From an uncultured Solirubrobacterales bacterium (GTDB lineage: Bacteria; Actinomycetota; Thermoleophilia; Solirubrobacterales; Solirubrobacteraceae): a DNA stretch of 12,783 bases. Location: positions 1 to 12,783 of the forward strand of contig CAIKSH010000360.1 in the NCBI GenBank assembly GCA_903830015.1, read 5' to 3'. Under the pieces are notes generated by a model. That model saw only the letters and a list, made by a program, of their open reading frames with translations, was not told where the DNA came from and did no database searches. The first letter of the stretch is position 1. Every line of letters starts with the position of its first letter. This document shows, in pieces, positions 6,286-11,806 of this stretch. The position numbers and the translations under genes were made by a program.

Positions 6286-7629
6286 ATGACCCCGGCCCGC
6301 AGGAGAACCCGAATTGCGCTGGTTGCCGTGATCGCCGCGGCCGGCCTGGCCGTCGGGGCCATCCTCGTCTCCGCGGCCCAGGGAATGACGGTTTCCGAAC
6401 CGGCCTTCCGCTGCAGCTCCGGCCGCGTGGTGGTGACCGCATCGGTCGATCCGGGCCGCGTGAAGGCCAGGCGCTGGGCGGTGCGCACCACCGTCTCCCA
6501 GGAAGGCCGGCGGATCTCCACGGTCGCCCGTGGGCTCCGGCGTCCGTCGGGGCGCCCGCCCGGCTCGGTTCGGCAGGTGCTTCCCTCCGGGTCGGCGGCA
6601 CTGCTGCCCGGCTGCGCGCTGGCTCGCGGCCAGAGCCTCGCAGTGACGGTTCACGCGCTGTCGCGCAACGGGCGCACCATCCGGGAGAGCGCCACGGGGG
6701 AGCGGGGGCCGGAGGAGGACGCGCCCGCGGCGCCACCCCTGCCGGAGGGCGTGGGGCCGGAGGCCGGCACGGGCGAGACGGGCTCGGCAGGCCCCGGGTC
6801 ACCGCCGGGGGACGAGACCCCCGCGGGGTCACCTGCGCCTGCGGCCCGGGCGACGCGCAGCGTCACGCTCGGTGCGGTGCCGGCCCCGGTGACCGAGGCT
6901 TCGGGGCTGGCCGCGAGCCGGTCGAACCCCGGCACCGTCTGGACCCACAACGACAGCGGCGGCGCGGCGAGCCTCTACGCGCTCGACTCAACCGGCTCGA
7001 TCCGCGCGACGCTCAGCCTGACCGGCGCCACCAACCGGGACTGGGAAGACATGGCGCGCGGCCCGGGGCCGGCCGGTGCGCCCGACTGGCTCTACGCCGG
7101 CGACATAGGCGATAACGGCGCCAGCCGCACCTCGATCCGGGTCTACCGCGTGGCCGAGCCCGATCTCTCGGGAGTGACCCCCGGCGGGTCGGTGGCCTCG
7201 GCTGCCGTAGGCTCGGTGAACCTCACCTACCTGGACGGCGCCCGCGATGCCGAGGCCCTGGTCGTCGATCCGCAGAGTGCCGACCTGTACGTCATCACCA
7301 AGCGCGAGGCCCGGTCGCGCGTCTACCGCGCCCGCGCGCCTTCCTTCGGCGGTGAAACGGTGACGCTCGAGTACCTCGGGGAGCTGGACAACACCTTCGT
7401 GACCGCGGCCGATGCCTGCCCCGACGGACGGACGGTCCTCGTTCGCAGCTATCTCGGGCTCGAGGCCTACGAGGGAAGCTCGGTCGCTTCGGCCCTGCGG
7501 TCGAGTCCGTCGCCCCGGCTGGTCGAGGCCGAGCCCCAGGGCGAGACGGTTGCCGCGGCGCCGGACTGCGAGGGGTACTACACCCTCAGTGAGGGCGTCC
7601 GTCAGCCGCTGATCCGCTACCTGCGTTGA
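6286..7629 (+). CDS. Membrane-anchored or secreted protein with predicted beta-propeller domain
   Basis: 447 residues. Arg-rich start MTPARRRTR is followed by a hydrophobic helix (10-32), so it is a signal anchor or signal peptide. Residues 35-125 form a small domain with Cys43 and Cys110. A Pro/Gly/Glu-rich linker covers about 138-190. The rest (190-447) reads as blades of a beta-propeller with strong motifs: EASGLAASRSNPGTVWTHND (204-223, followed by SGG), NRDWEDMA (250-257), GDIGDNGASR (272-281), DARDAEALVVD-like segment at 317-328 and DLYVITKRE (333-341). I recognise this HNDSG/DWED/GDIGDN pattern as a widespread family without an assigned activity; the acidic loops suggest Ca binding or ligand contact, which is inference. 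The ATG at 6286 is preferred over the GTG at 6271. Unlike most neighbours it has no suitably placed TANNNT. Its 3' end overlaps the convergent PGPGW gene by 44 bp. Confidence 0.85.
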   Translation: MTPARRRTRIALVAVIAAAGLAVGAILVSAAQGMTVSEPAFRCSSGRVVVTASVDPGRVKARRWAVRTTVSQEGRRISTVARGLRRPSGRPPGSVRQVLPSGSAALLPGCALARGQSLAVTVHALSRNGRTIRESATGERGPEEDAPAAPPLPEGVGPEAGTGETGSAGPGSPPGDETPAGSPAPAARATRSVTLGAVPAPVTEASGLAASRSNPGTVWTHNDSGGAASLYALDSTGSIRATLSLTGATNRDWEDMARGPGPAGAPDWLYAGDIGDNGASRTSIRVYRVAEPDLSGVTPGGSVASAAVGSVNLTYLDGARDAEALVVDPQSADLYVITKREARSRVYRARAPSFGGETVTLEYLGELDNTFVTAADACPDGRTVLVRSYLGLEAYEGSSVASALRSSPSPRLVEAEPQGETVAAAPDCEGYYTLSEGVRQPLIRYLR

Positions 7630-7975
7630 GGGCAACGCCCTCGGGCTCCCGACGTCCCGGCCCGTGACCGTCAGGCCCCTCGGCGGCGGCCTTCGCCGGC
7701 AGGGCAGCCGGCGTCCGCGCCTTGGCGCCGAGCAGGCGCGAGTTCATGAGCCACTGGAGGATGCGCCGTGGCCAGTGGAATTCGAGCGAGAGGATTCCCA
7801 GGCCTACGGCGATCATTCCGATGCCCGGCCCCGGCAATGGGATCAGGACTACGCCGACCGGGATCAGGACCGAGCCGAGAGCGACCATGAAGGCGCGAAA
7901 GGCCGGGTGCCGGCCCCGGTGGGACTCGTGCTGGCCTTCCAGCCAGTCGTGCATTCGCTCCAGGTAATCGCGCAT
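7586..7975 (-). CDS. PGPGW-family small transmembrane protein
   Basis: 129 residues, two predicted membrane helices around the family motif: helix about 25-46, then LIPLPGPGIGMIAVGLGILS (44-63), then EFHWPRRILQW (65-75). The PGPG core and the following Glu-Phe-x-Trp are the marks of the PGPGW family (TIGR02611-like proteins in actinobacteria); the last family Trp is Ile here. The function is unknown. The ATG at 7975 is chosen because a longer reading from 8074 would run into sequence next to the tRNA and adds no family residues. The C-terminal 45 residues are Ala/Gly/Arg-rich and unconserved-looking, and the last 44 bp overlap the 3' end of the propeller gene in antisense. A TAGCCT hexamer ends 13 bases upstream of the ATG, a weaker promoter match than at other genes here. 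Confidence 0.85.
   Translation of the reverse strand: MRDYLERMHDWLEGQHESHRGRHPAFRAFMVALGSVLIPVGVVLIPLPGPGIGMIAVGLGILSLEFHWPRRILQWLMNSRLLGAKARTPAALPAKAAAEGPDGHGPGRREPEGVALNAGSGSAADGRPH
7628..7642. terminator. Hairpin at the convergent propeller/PGPGW gene ends
   Basis: GAGGGC-AAC-GCCCTC is a perfect 6-bp stem with a 3-base loop, starting within the propeller stop codon and lying inside the C-terminal codons of the PGPGW gene. No T-tract on either side. Its position right after the propeller stop fits a terminator for the forward transcript. Confidence 0.3.
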
Positions 7976-8047
7976 GGCCGTCGGACCGAGGCTACTGCGC
8001 GAGGGCCCGGTCCCAGGCCGGCGATGCGCCAGCTGGCCGGTGTTCAG

Positions 8048-8130
8048 TGCCCGGGGCGGGATTCGAACCCGCACGTCCGCGAGGACAGGGGTTTTTGAGA
8101 CCCCCGCGTCTGCCGTTCCGCCACCCGGGC
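8048..8130 (-). tRNA. tRNA-Leu (anticodon CAA)
   Basis: Full type II cloverleaf on the minus strand: acceptor GCCCGGG pairs with CCCGGGC, discriminator A; D-stem GCG/CGC; anticodon stem GGGGT/ACCCC around loop CTCAAAA; long variable arm TGTCCTCGCGGACGT; T-arm GCGGG-TTCGAAT-CCCGC. Reads UUG codons. No CCA is encoded, so the tail must be added. It lies 29 bases downstream of the four-helix membrane-protein gene on the same strand and may share its transcript; I see only a poor -10 (GATCCT, 8138-8143). Confidence 0.96.
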
Positions 8131-8159
8131 CGGGTGAGGATCGGGCGCCCGAGCGAAAC

Positions 8160-8651
8160 TCAGGCGCCGGCCGGCAATCGGGCCTCCTCTTCGGGCCAGT
8201 GCTCGACCTCGACGTTCCACTTCTGGTTGAAGGCGTACATGGCGGCGACGATCAGGAGTATCTGGACCGGCACGAGCAGGGCGGTGAGCGTCCCGAGCAC
8301 GCTTGAGTCGATCGCCGGCTGGGTGAAGCCGGGAGCGGTGCGGTCGGTCCAGGCGGGAACGGCGACCAGGGCGAAGACCCCCATCATCGTGGCGAGAGCC
8401 GCGATTACCGGGAGCAGGCCGCGGTTCCACTTCGCCACGTACCAGGCGCAGGCGAGGTAGAGCAGGATCCAGGCGATGCAGACCGCCTTCATGCCCATCA
8501 GCACGCCCCAGCCGCCGAAGGTGACGATGGCGATCAGGAGGGTGGAGGAGAGCAGGAGGATGATGACGATGGCGCGCATCGCCTGAGGTCCGGAGCCTTC
8601 CCGGTTGGGGTGCTCGATGACCGGCTCGCCGGCGTGTTCGACCCTGCTCAT
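8160..8651 (-). CDS. Predicted four-helix membrane protein, function unknown
   Basis: 163 residues, no family recognised. A polar N-terminus (1-24) is followed by four hydrophobic helices at about 25-52, 54-74, 79-100 and 118-141, ending in an acidic, aromatic tail (FNQKWNVEVEHWPEEEA). The loop 100-116 (AWTDRTAPGFTQPAID) is the most polar stretch and probably faces outside. The ATG at 8651 is supported by a TATCTT hexamer ending 8 bases upstream and by the absence of any ribosome site, as expected for a leaderless message; a shorter start at Met25 is possible. It is followed on the same strand by tRNA-Leu(CAA). Confidence 0.75.
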   Translation of the reverse strand: MSRVEHAGEPVIEHPNREGSGPQAMRAIVIILLLSSTLLIAIVTFGGWGVLMGMKAVCIAWILLYLACAWYVAKWNRGLLPVIAALATMMGVFALVAVPAWTDRTAPGFTQPAIDSSVLGTLTALLVPVQILLIVAAMYAFNQKWNVEVEHWPEEEARLPAGA

Positions 8652-8659
8652 CGCTGCCG

Positions 8660-8665
8660 AAGATA
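8660..8665 (-). promoter_or_regulatory. Predicted leaderless -10 (TATCTT) for the four-helix membrane protein
   Basis: TATCTT on the minus strand ends 8 bases before the ATG at 8651; same hexamer and nearly the same spacer as before the FAD oxidoreductase gene. Confidence 0.45.
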
Positions 8666-8723
8666 ACGGGAGCCCCGGCCGGGCGCCAGCGGCGCAGCGC
8701 CCGGCCCGGGCCACGGCGGCGGC

Positions 8724-8729
8724 TAGGCT
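8724..8729 (+). promoter_or_regulatory. Predicted -10 (TAGGCT) of tRNA-Leu(UAG)
   Basis: TAGGCT ends 9 bases before the first tRNA base, leaving a short 5' leader for RNase P to remove. No clear -35. Confidence 0.4.
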
Positions 8730-8738
8730 CGCGGGCGA

Positions 8739-8820
8739 GCGGGCGTGGCGGAATTGGTAGACGCGTCGGCCTTAGGAGCCGGTGGCCTTGGCCGTGGGGG
8801 TTCGAGTCCCTCCGCCCGCA
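8739..8820 (+). tRNA. tRNA-Leu (anticodon UAG)
   Basis: Type II cloverleaf: acceptor GCGGGCG/CGCCCGC with discriminator A; D-arm GCGGAATTGGTAGACGC; anticodon stem TCGGC/GCCGG around loop CTTAGGA; variable arm TGGCCTTGGCCGT; T-arm GGGGG-TTCGAGT-CCCTC. Reads CUA codons. No encoded CCA. Its 3' end is 28 bases from the convergent lipoprotein stop. Confidence 0.96.
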
Positions 8821-8848
8821 TCGACCAGACCATTACGCCCCGGTCCGT

Positions 8849-9322
8849 TTAGCCGGTGTAGGTGACCTGGAAGCTCATGGTGATGTCGGTGGAAGTGTCG
8901 GCTCCCCGGAAGGTGCACTCCCAGTTGACCTTGTCGGGCCCCGTCGAGACGACCGACGGCTCGCACTGGAAGCCATCGGCGTTGACCGGCATCTCGGCGC
9001 CGCCGGCCGTGGCCTGGCGGGCGACCGTCTTGGCCTCGGCGCAGGTGGCCGAGTCGGCCTGGCTCGGGTCGACGTTGCTACCGGTGACCGTCACGGTGGT
9101 CTGGCCACCCTGGACGTTGTCGAGGCCCCCGACCGGGCAGTTGAGGTTGACGTCGCCGCCGCCGGTGGTGACCGTGTCGGTGACGGTGTCGGTGGTCTGG
9201 ACGGTGTCGGTGACCGTCTCGGTCGTGCTGGCGGTGTCGCTGCCCTGCGAGCCGCAGCCGGCGAGGCCGGCCAGCGCGGCGACGAGCAGGACGGGCAGGA
9301 GGGCAGGGCGACTGGTGTTCAT
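8849..9322 (-). CDS. Lipoprotein with Thr/Val/Asp repeat linker and Cys-rich C-terminal domain
   Basis: 157 residues. Signal peptide with lipobox LAGC (20-23) means lipid anchoring at Cys23 on the outer face of the membrane. Residues 28-57 are a low-complexity linker in which TVTDTV occurs twice (36-41 and 46-51), likely an extended spacer. Residues 58-157 hold four Cys (62, 94, 120, 136) that could form two disulfides; the pattern CAEAK...GFQCEPS...WECTF resembles small extracytoplasmic domains of actinobacterial proteins, but I cannot name the family or a function. The ATG at 9322 is supported by a Shine-Dalgarno-like GGAGAG 3 bases upstream and by the signal peptide fit; this is one of the few genes here with a visible ribosome site. 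Confidence 0.85.
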   Translation of the reverse strand: MNTSRPALLPVLLVAALAGLAGCGSQGSDTASTTETVTDTVQTTDTVTDTVTTGGGDVNLNCPVGGLDNVQGGQTTVTVTGSNVDPSQADSATCAEAKTVARQATAGGAEMPVNADGFQCEPSVVSTGPDKVNWECTFRGADTSTDITMSFQVTYTG

Positions 9323-9325
9323 CGA

Positions 9326-9331
9326 CTCTCC
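9326..9331 (-). promoter_or_regulatory. Ribosome binding site of the lipoprotein gene
   Basis: GGAGAG on the minus strand, with GGAG ending 5 bases before the ATG at 9322. It settles the start codon. A possible -10 GATACT (9355-9360, minus strand) would give a leader of about 25 bases, in contrast to the leaderless neighbours. Confidence 0.55.
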
Positions 9332-9387
9332 GATCGGGGTGGACGCTCGCGGGAAGTATCGACCCGTGGGACGACAGACCACCGCAG

Positions 9388-9415
9388 CCCGCCCGGCCCG
9401 GCGCGGGCCGGCGGG
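9388..9415. repeat. GC-only inverted repeat upstream of tRNA-Trp
   Basis: CCGGCCCG (9393-9400) pairs with CGGGCCGG (9404-9411) around a GCG loop, and CCCG (9388-9391) with CGGG (9412-9415) beyond one bulged C, so about 12 bp of stem. It sits immediately before the tRNA-Trp -10 and between it and the divergent lipoprotein promoter. Role unknown; composition alone makes such structures fairly common here. Confidence 0.35.
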
Positions 9416-9416
9416 T

Positions 9417-9422
9417 TATCCT
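9417..9422 (+). promoter_or_regulatory. Predicted -10 (TATCCT) of tRNA-Trp
   Basis: TATCCT ends 11 bases before the first tRNA base. The inverted repeat at 9388-9415 occupies the place where a -35 would be. Confidence 0.4.
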
Positions 9423-9433
9423 CGTCGGCCGCT

Positions 9434-9504
9434 GGGGGACTGGTGTAATGGCAACATAGGGGTCTCCAAAACCCTTGCTCGAGGTTCGATTCCTCGGTCC
9501 CCCG
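9434..9504 (+). tRNA. tRNA-Trp (anticodon CCA)
   Basis: Cloverleaf of 71 bases: acceptor GGGGGAC/GTCCCCC, discriminator G as usual for bacterial tRNA-Trp; D-arm GTGTAATGGCAACAT; anticodon stem GGGGT/ACCCT around loop CTCCAAA; variable TGCT; T-arm CGAGG-TTCGATT-CCTCG. No encoded CCA. Its 3' end is 6 bases from the stop of the convergent sortase gene. The usual secE-nusG neighbours are not here. Confidence 0.95.
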
Positions 9505-9510
9505 TAGAGC

Positions 9511-10182
9511 TCAGGCCGCGACGCCGAGCGGTACCGCACTCGACAGCCGCGCGAAGACCACGATCCTCTGGGCCGCGCTGTAGAGCGGGTGGCAGGCGGT
9601 GAGGACGATCCGCTCGCGCCCCCGGACGGCGGTCAGGACGCTGACCCGCGAGGGGGCGACGACCCGGGTCTTCTCCACCAGGTAGGTGAACCGCCCGTAG
9701 GCCATCGTCATCGTCACCCGGTCGCCGGGCCGGAGGCGGTCGATGTGCCGGAAGGGCTGCTGCCAGGTGGTCCGGTGGCCGGCGATTCCCACGGTGCCGC
9801 GCTGGCCCGGGAGCGAGGTCGGTTCGTAGTGACCGGGCCCTTCGCGCAGCTCGGCCTGCCCGGTCCCCTGGATCACGACGGTCCGCTCGCCGATGGCCGG
9901 GATCTCGATCCGCCCGACCGGCTCGCCGGTGCGGGTCCGGTCGGCGAAGGCCTGGGCGGCGAGCGCGATCCGGATCTCCGGGGTGCCCCGCTCGGGCAGC
10001 TGGCCGGAGATCGAAGCGCCGAAAGAGCGGTCGACCTCGTCGAGCCTCTGCGAGAGGCGTGACTGGTTATCGCGGCCCAGCAGCCAGGTGACCGGCTCGC
10101 GCCAGGTGACGGTCAGCACGACGTCCAGGAGCAGCAGGGCTCCCACCACGGCGAGGATCGTCCCGATCGTCCGGCGGCTCAC
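9511..10182 (-). CDS. Class E-type sortase
   Basis: 223 residues from a GTG. Membrane-anchored transpeptidase that cleaves a C-terminal sorting signal and links the protein to peptidoglycan outside the cell. Seen: N-terminal helix (6-26), a stalk with an unusual charged 30-85 region, and the sortase barrel: catalytic His136 in GTVGIAGHRTTWQQPFRHID, DRLRPGDRV (148-156), catalytic Cys197 in VLTACHPLYSAAQR and Arg206. The AGHRTT...HIDRLRPGD and TACHPxYSAxxR pattern is typical of actinobacterial class E enzymes, which generally recognise LAxTG-like signals. No protein in the window carries such a signal plus hydrophobic tail, so its substrates are elsewhere. It is divergent from the copper-protein gene over 52 bp and monocistronic as far as can be seen. 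Confidence 0.92.
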   Translation of the reverse strand: MSRRTIGTILAVVGALLLLDVVLTVTWREPVTWLLGRDNQSRLSQRLDEVDRSFGASISGQLPERGTPEIRIALAAQAFADRTRTGEPVGRIEIPAIGERTVVIQGTGQAELREGPGHYEPTSLPGQRGTVGIAGHRTTWQQPFRHIDRLRPGDRVTMTMAYGRFTYLVEKTRVVAPSRVSVLTAVRGRERIVLTACHPLYSAAQRIVVFARLSSAVPLGVAA

Positions 10183-10189
10183 GCGGCCG

Positions 10190-10195
10190 AGTCTA
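10190..10195 (-). promoter_or_regulatory. Predicted leaderless -10 (TAGACT) for the sortase
   Basis: TAGACT on the minus strand ends 7 bases before the GTG at 10182. No ribosome site precedes the GTG. The same hexamer precedes tRNA-Gly at 11592. Confidence 0.45.
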
Positions 10196-10222
10196 GGGTC
10201 GCCACCCGGCCCGGGGCGGCGG

Positions 10223-10228
10223 TACTAT
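10223..10228 (+). promoter_or_regulatory. Predicted leaderless -10 (TACTAT) for the copper-protein gene
   Basis: TACTAT occupies -12 to -7 relative to the ATG at 10235, the textbook leaderless spacing, in a 52-bp divergent spacer that also holds the sortase hexamer. Confidence 0.5.
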
Positions 10229-10234
10229 CGCCCC

Positions 10235-11566
10235 ATGGGGAGGGCACTGAAGAGCTGCCTGCTGGCCGGGGCCGCGTTCCTGCTGCTCGGCGGCGTCGCG
10301 CAGGCCAGCCCGCGGCAGATGACCTTCACCTCGCAGGAGATCACCGTCGGCGGCTACGCGGTGGAGAAGGCGATCACGGCCGGAGTCGCGCGGCCGCCGG
10401 GGGACGGCTTCATCACCGCCATGGCGGCCGACGTCGTCGACCCGAAGACCGGCAGGGACGTGCCGATCAGCCGGATAATGCTTCACCACATCGTCTTCGC
10501 GGCTTACGGAAACGGCCCCGGTAACCGCCCCTTCTACGGCGATGGCGAGGAGCGCGCGGTGATGAAGCTCCCGCCCGGCTACGGCTACCGCGTCGAAGCG
10601 GCCGACAAGTGGGCGATCGTCTGGATGCTCATGAACCACCGGTCGCAGGCCGACTCGGTGAAGATCCGCTGGACACTCACCTGGGACGACGACCCGACGC
10701 TCAAGCCGGTGACCCCCATGGCCTTCGACGCCTCGCGCGGGCGCCAGGGCCTGGTCTACGACGTGCCCGGGGGAGGCCGGCCGGGAAGCAGCGATGTCCG
10801 CACCCACGTGCGCCAGGCGCCGTTCAACGGCCGGATCGTCGCCGGCCTGGGCCACGTTCACGGCGGCGCCTACGAGCTCACCCTCAGCCAGCCGGCCTGC
10901 GATGACCGCACGCTCTACCGCTCCCGACCGACCTGGGGCCTGGCCAGCCACCCGTTCTACAACGTCAAGCCGGTCCTCCACGAGCCGGGGCCGATCAACA
11001 TGAGCCGGCTGGAGAGCGCCACCGGTATCCCGGTGCGGTTGGGAGAGGAGCTCAAGCTCTCCTCGGTCTACGACAATTCCCGGCTCCATACCCGCGCGAT
11101 GGGTCTGATGCTCGTCTACCTGGCCCGCGACGAGGACGTTCCTTCCGGGTGCGCCTCGCTGCCGCCGGACGTGCGGAACATCGGCACCGAGACCCCGGGC
11201 CGCTCCAAGCCGCCGGTCTACCGGGTCCCGCTGACCGGGATAGGGCCCCGGGGGCTGGCCCGGACTATCTCCAGGCCGCCCGGCCCGCTGCTCCGCGGTT
11301 CCCTGGCCGCGTCGCTCAGCATCGGCGATGCCTTCTACACCCGCCCGAACGTCTCCATTCGCAGGGGCGGCACGGTGACCTGGAAGTTCACCGGCGAGCT
11401 CCAGCACGACGTAACGGTGGCCGATGGCCCGCGCGGCTTCAGCTCCGACTGGCAGAAGAAGGGAACGAGCTTCACCCGGCGCTTCGACGTGCCCGGCCGC
11501 TACAAGCTCTTCTGCTCGCTGCACCCGGTCCAGATGACCCAGGTCGTCACCGTCCGGCCCCGCTGA
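10235..11566 (+). CDS. Secreted protein: SURNod19/PHM-like copper domain fused to a type 1 copper cupredoxin
   Basis: 443 residues with a signal peptide (1-24, cleavage near AQA-S). Residues 28-300 carry an arrangement like stress-up-regulated Nod19 proteins and the copper monooxygenase (PHM) fold: LHHIVFA with His84-His85, MNH at 133-135, GHVHGGA with His207 and His209, and HTRAMGLM with Met289/Met292. These could be the three-plus-three ligands of two copper sites; this mapping is inference. After a linker (about 300-355) residues 360-443 are a cupredoxin: QHDVTV with His391 and LFCSLHPVQM with Cys427, His430 and Met434, a complete type 1 (blue) copper set, apart from which the VSIRRGGTVTWKF strand is typical. 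Likely role is extracytoplasmic redox or copper-dependent oxidation; the substrate is unknown. The nearby sortase cannot anchor it, as no C-terminal sorting signal exists. Confidence 0.85.
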   Translation: MGRALKSCLLAGAAFLLLGGVAQASPRQMTFTSQEITVGGYAVEKAITAGVARPPGDGFITAMAADVVDPKTGRDVPISRIMLHHIVFAAYGNGPGNRPFYGDGEERAVMKLPPGYGYRVEAADKWAIVWMLMNHRSQADSVKIRWTLTWDDDPTLKPVTPMAFDASRGRQGLVYDVPGGGRPGSSDVRTHVRQAPFNGRIVAGLGHVHGGAYELTLSQPACDDRTLYRSRPTWGLASHPFYNVKPVLHEPGPINMSRLESATGIPVRLGEELKLSSVYDNSRLHTRAMGLMLVYLARDEDVPSGCASLPPDVRNIGTETPGRSKPPVYRVPLTGIGPRGLARTISRPPGPLLRGSLAASLSIGDAFYTRPNVSIRRGGTVTWKFTGELQHDVTVADGPRGFSSDWQKKGTSFTRRFDVPGRYKLFCSLHPVQMTQVVTVRPR

Positions 11567-11591
11567 GGAGCCGGGTCGCGGGCCGCGCCGT

Positions 11592-11597
11592 TAGACT
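11592..11597 (+). promoter_or_regulatory. Predicted -10 (TAGACT) of the tRNA-Gly/tRNA-Pro unit
   Basis: TAGACT ends 11 bases before tRNA-Gly, the same distance as for tRNA-Trp. tRNA-Pro follows 18 bases after tRNA-Gly without another hexamer, so one transcript is likely. Confidence 0.45.
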
Positions 11598-11608
11598 GCG
11601 CGGGGCTT

Positions 11609-11679
11609 GCGGGCGAAGTGTTGTGGTTGCACAGGAGCCTTCCAAGCTTCTAGGGCGGGTTCGATTCCCGTCGCCCGCT
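11609..11679 (+). tRNA. tRNA-Gly (anticodon UCC)
   Basis: Cloverleaf of 71 bases: acceptor GCGGGCG/CGCCCGC, discriminator T as common for tRNA-Gly; D-arm GTGTTGTGGTTGCAC; anticodon stem GGAGC/GCTTC around loop CTTCCAA; T-arm GCGGG-TTCGATT-CCCGT. Reads GGA (and possibly GGG by wobble). No encoded CCA. Confidence 0.95.
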
Positions 11680-11697
11680 TGCGGGATTGAAGGGCCA

Positions 11698-11771
11698 CGG
11701 GGAGTGGCGCAGTCTGGTAGCGCACCCGGCTGGGGGCCGGGCGGTCGCAGGTTCAAATCCTGTCTCCCCGA
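11698..11771 (+). tRNA. tRNA-Pro (anticodon GGG)
   Basis: Cloverleaf of 74 bases: acceptor CGGGGAG/CTCCCCG, discriminator A; D-arm GCGCAGTCTGGTAGCGC; anticodon stem CCCGG/CCGGG around loop CTGGGGG; T-arm GCAGG-TTCAAAT-CCTGT. Reads CCC/CCU codons. No encoded CCA. It converges on the ammonium transporter gene with only 19 bases between them. Confidence 0.95.
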
Positions 11772-11780
11772 TCGATCTCC

Positions 11781-11806
11781 AGCCGCCGGCTCAGGCGCCG
11801 GCGGCT
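11781..11806. terminator. Perfect 10-bp hairpin between tRNA-Pro and amt, probably a two-way terminator
   Basis: AGCCGCCGGC (11781-11790) and GCCGGCGGCT (11797-11806) are exact inverted repeats around the loop TCAGGC. The loop holds the amt stop codon (TGA on the minus strand, 11791-11793). It follows tRNA-Pro by 9 bases, so it can serve both convergent units. There is no T-tract on either side, as is common for high-GC actinobacterial terminators. Confidence 0.5.

Noticed and set aside
5199..6521. Minus-strand open frame of 440 codons opposite the FAD oxidoreductase
   Set aside because: Shadow of a gene with clear FAD motifs; no recognisable protein features.
7586..8074. Longer form of the PGPGW protein starting at 8074
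   Set aside because: The extra 33 residues run back into the tRNA-Leu(CAA) gene and carry no family features; the ATG at 7975 fits.
10193..11524. Minus-strand open frame of 443 codons opposite the copper protein
   Set aside because: Antisense to a signal-peptide protein with full copper motifs; composition is that of a shadow frame.
8048..11771. tRNA genes as integration sites of a mobile element
   Set aside because: No integrase, transposase or direct repeat of a tRNA 3' end is visible, and base composition is even across the region.
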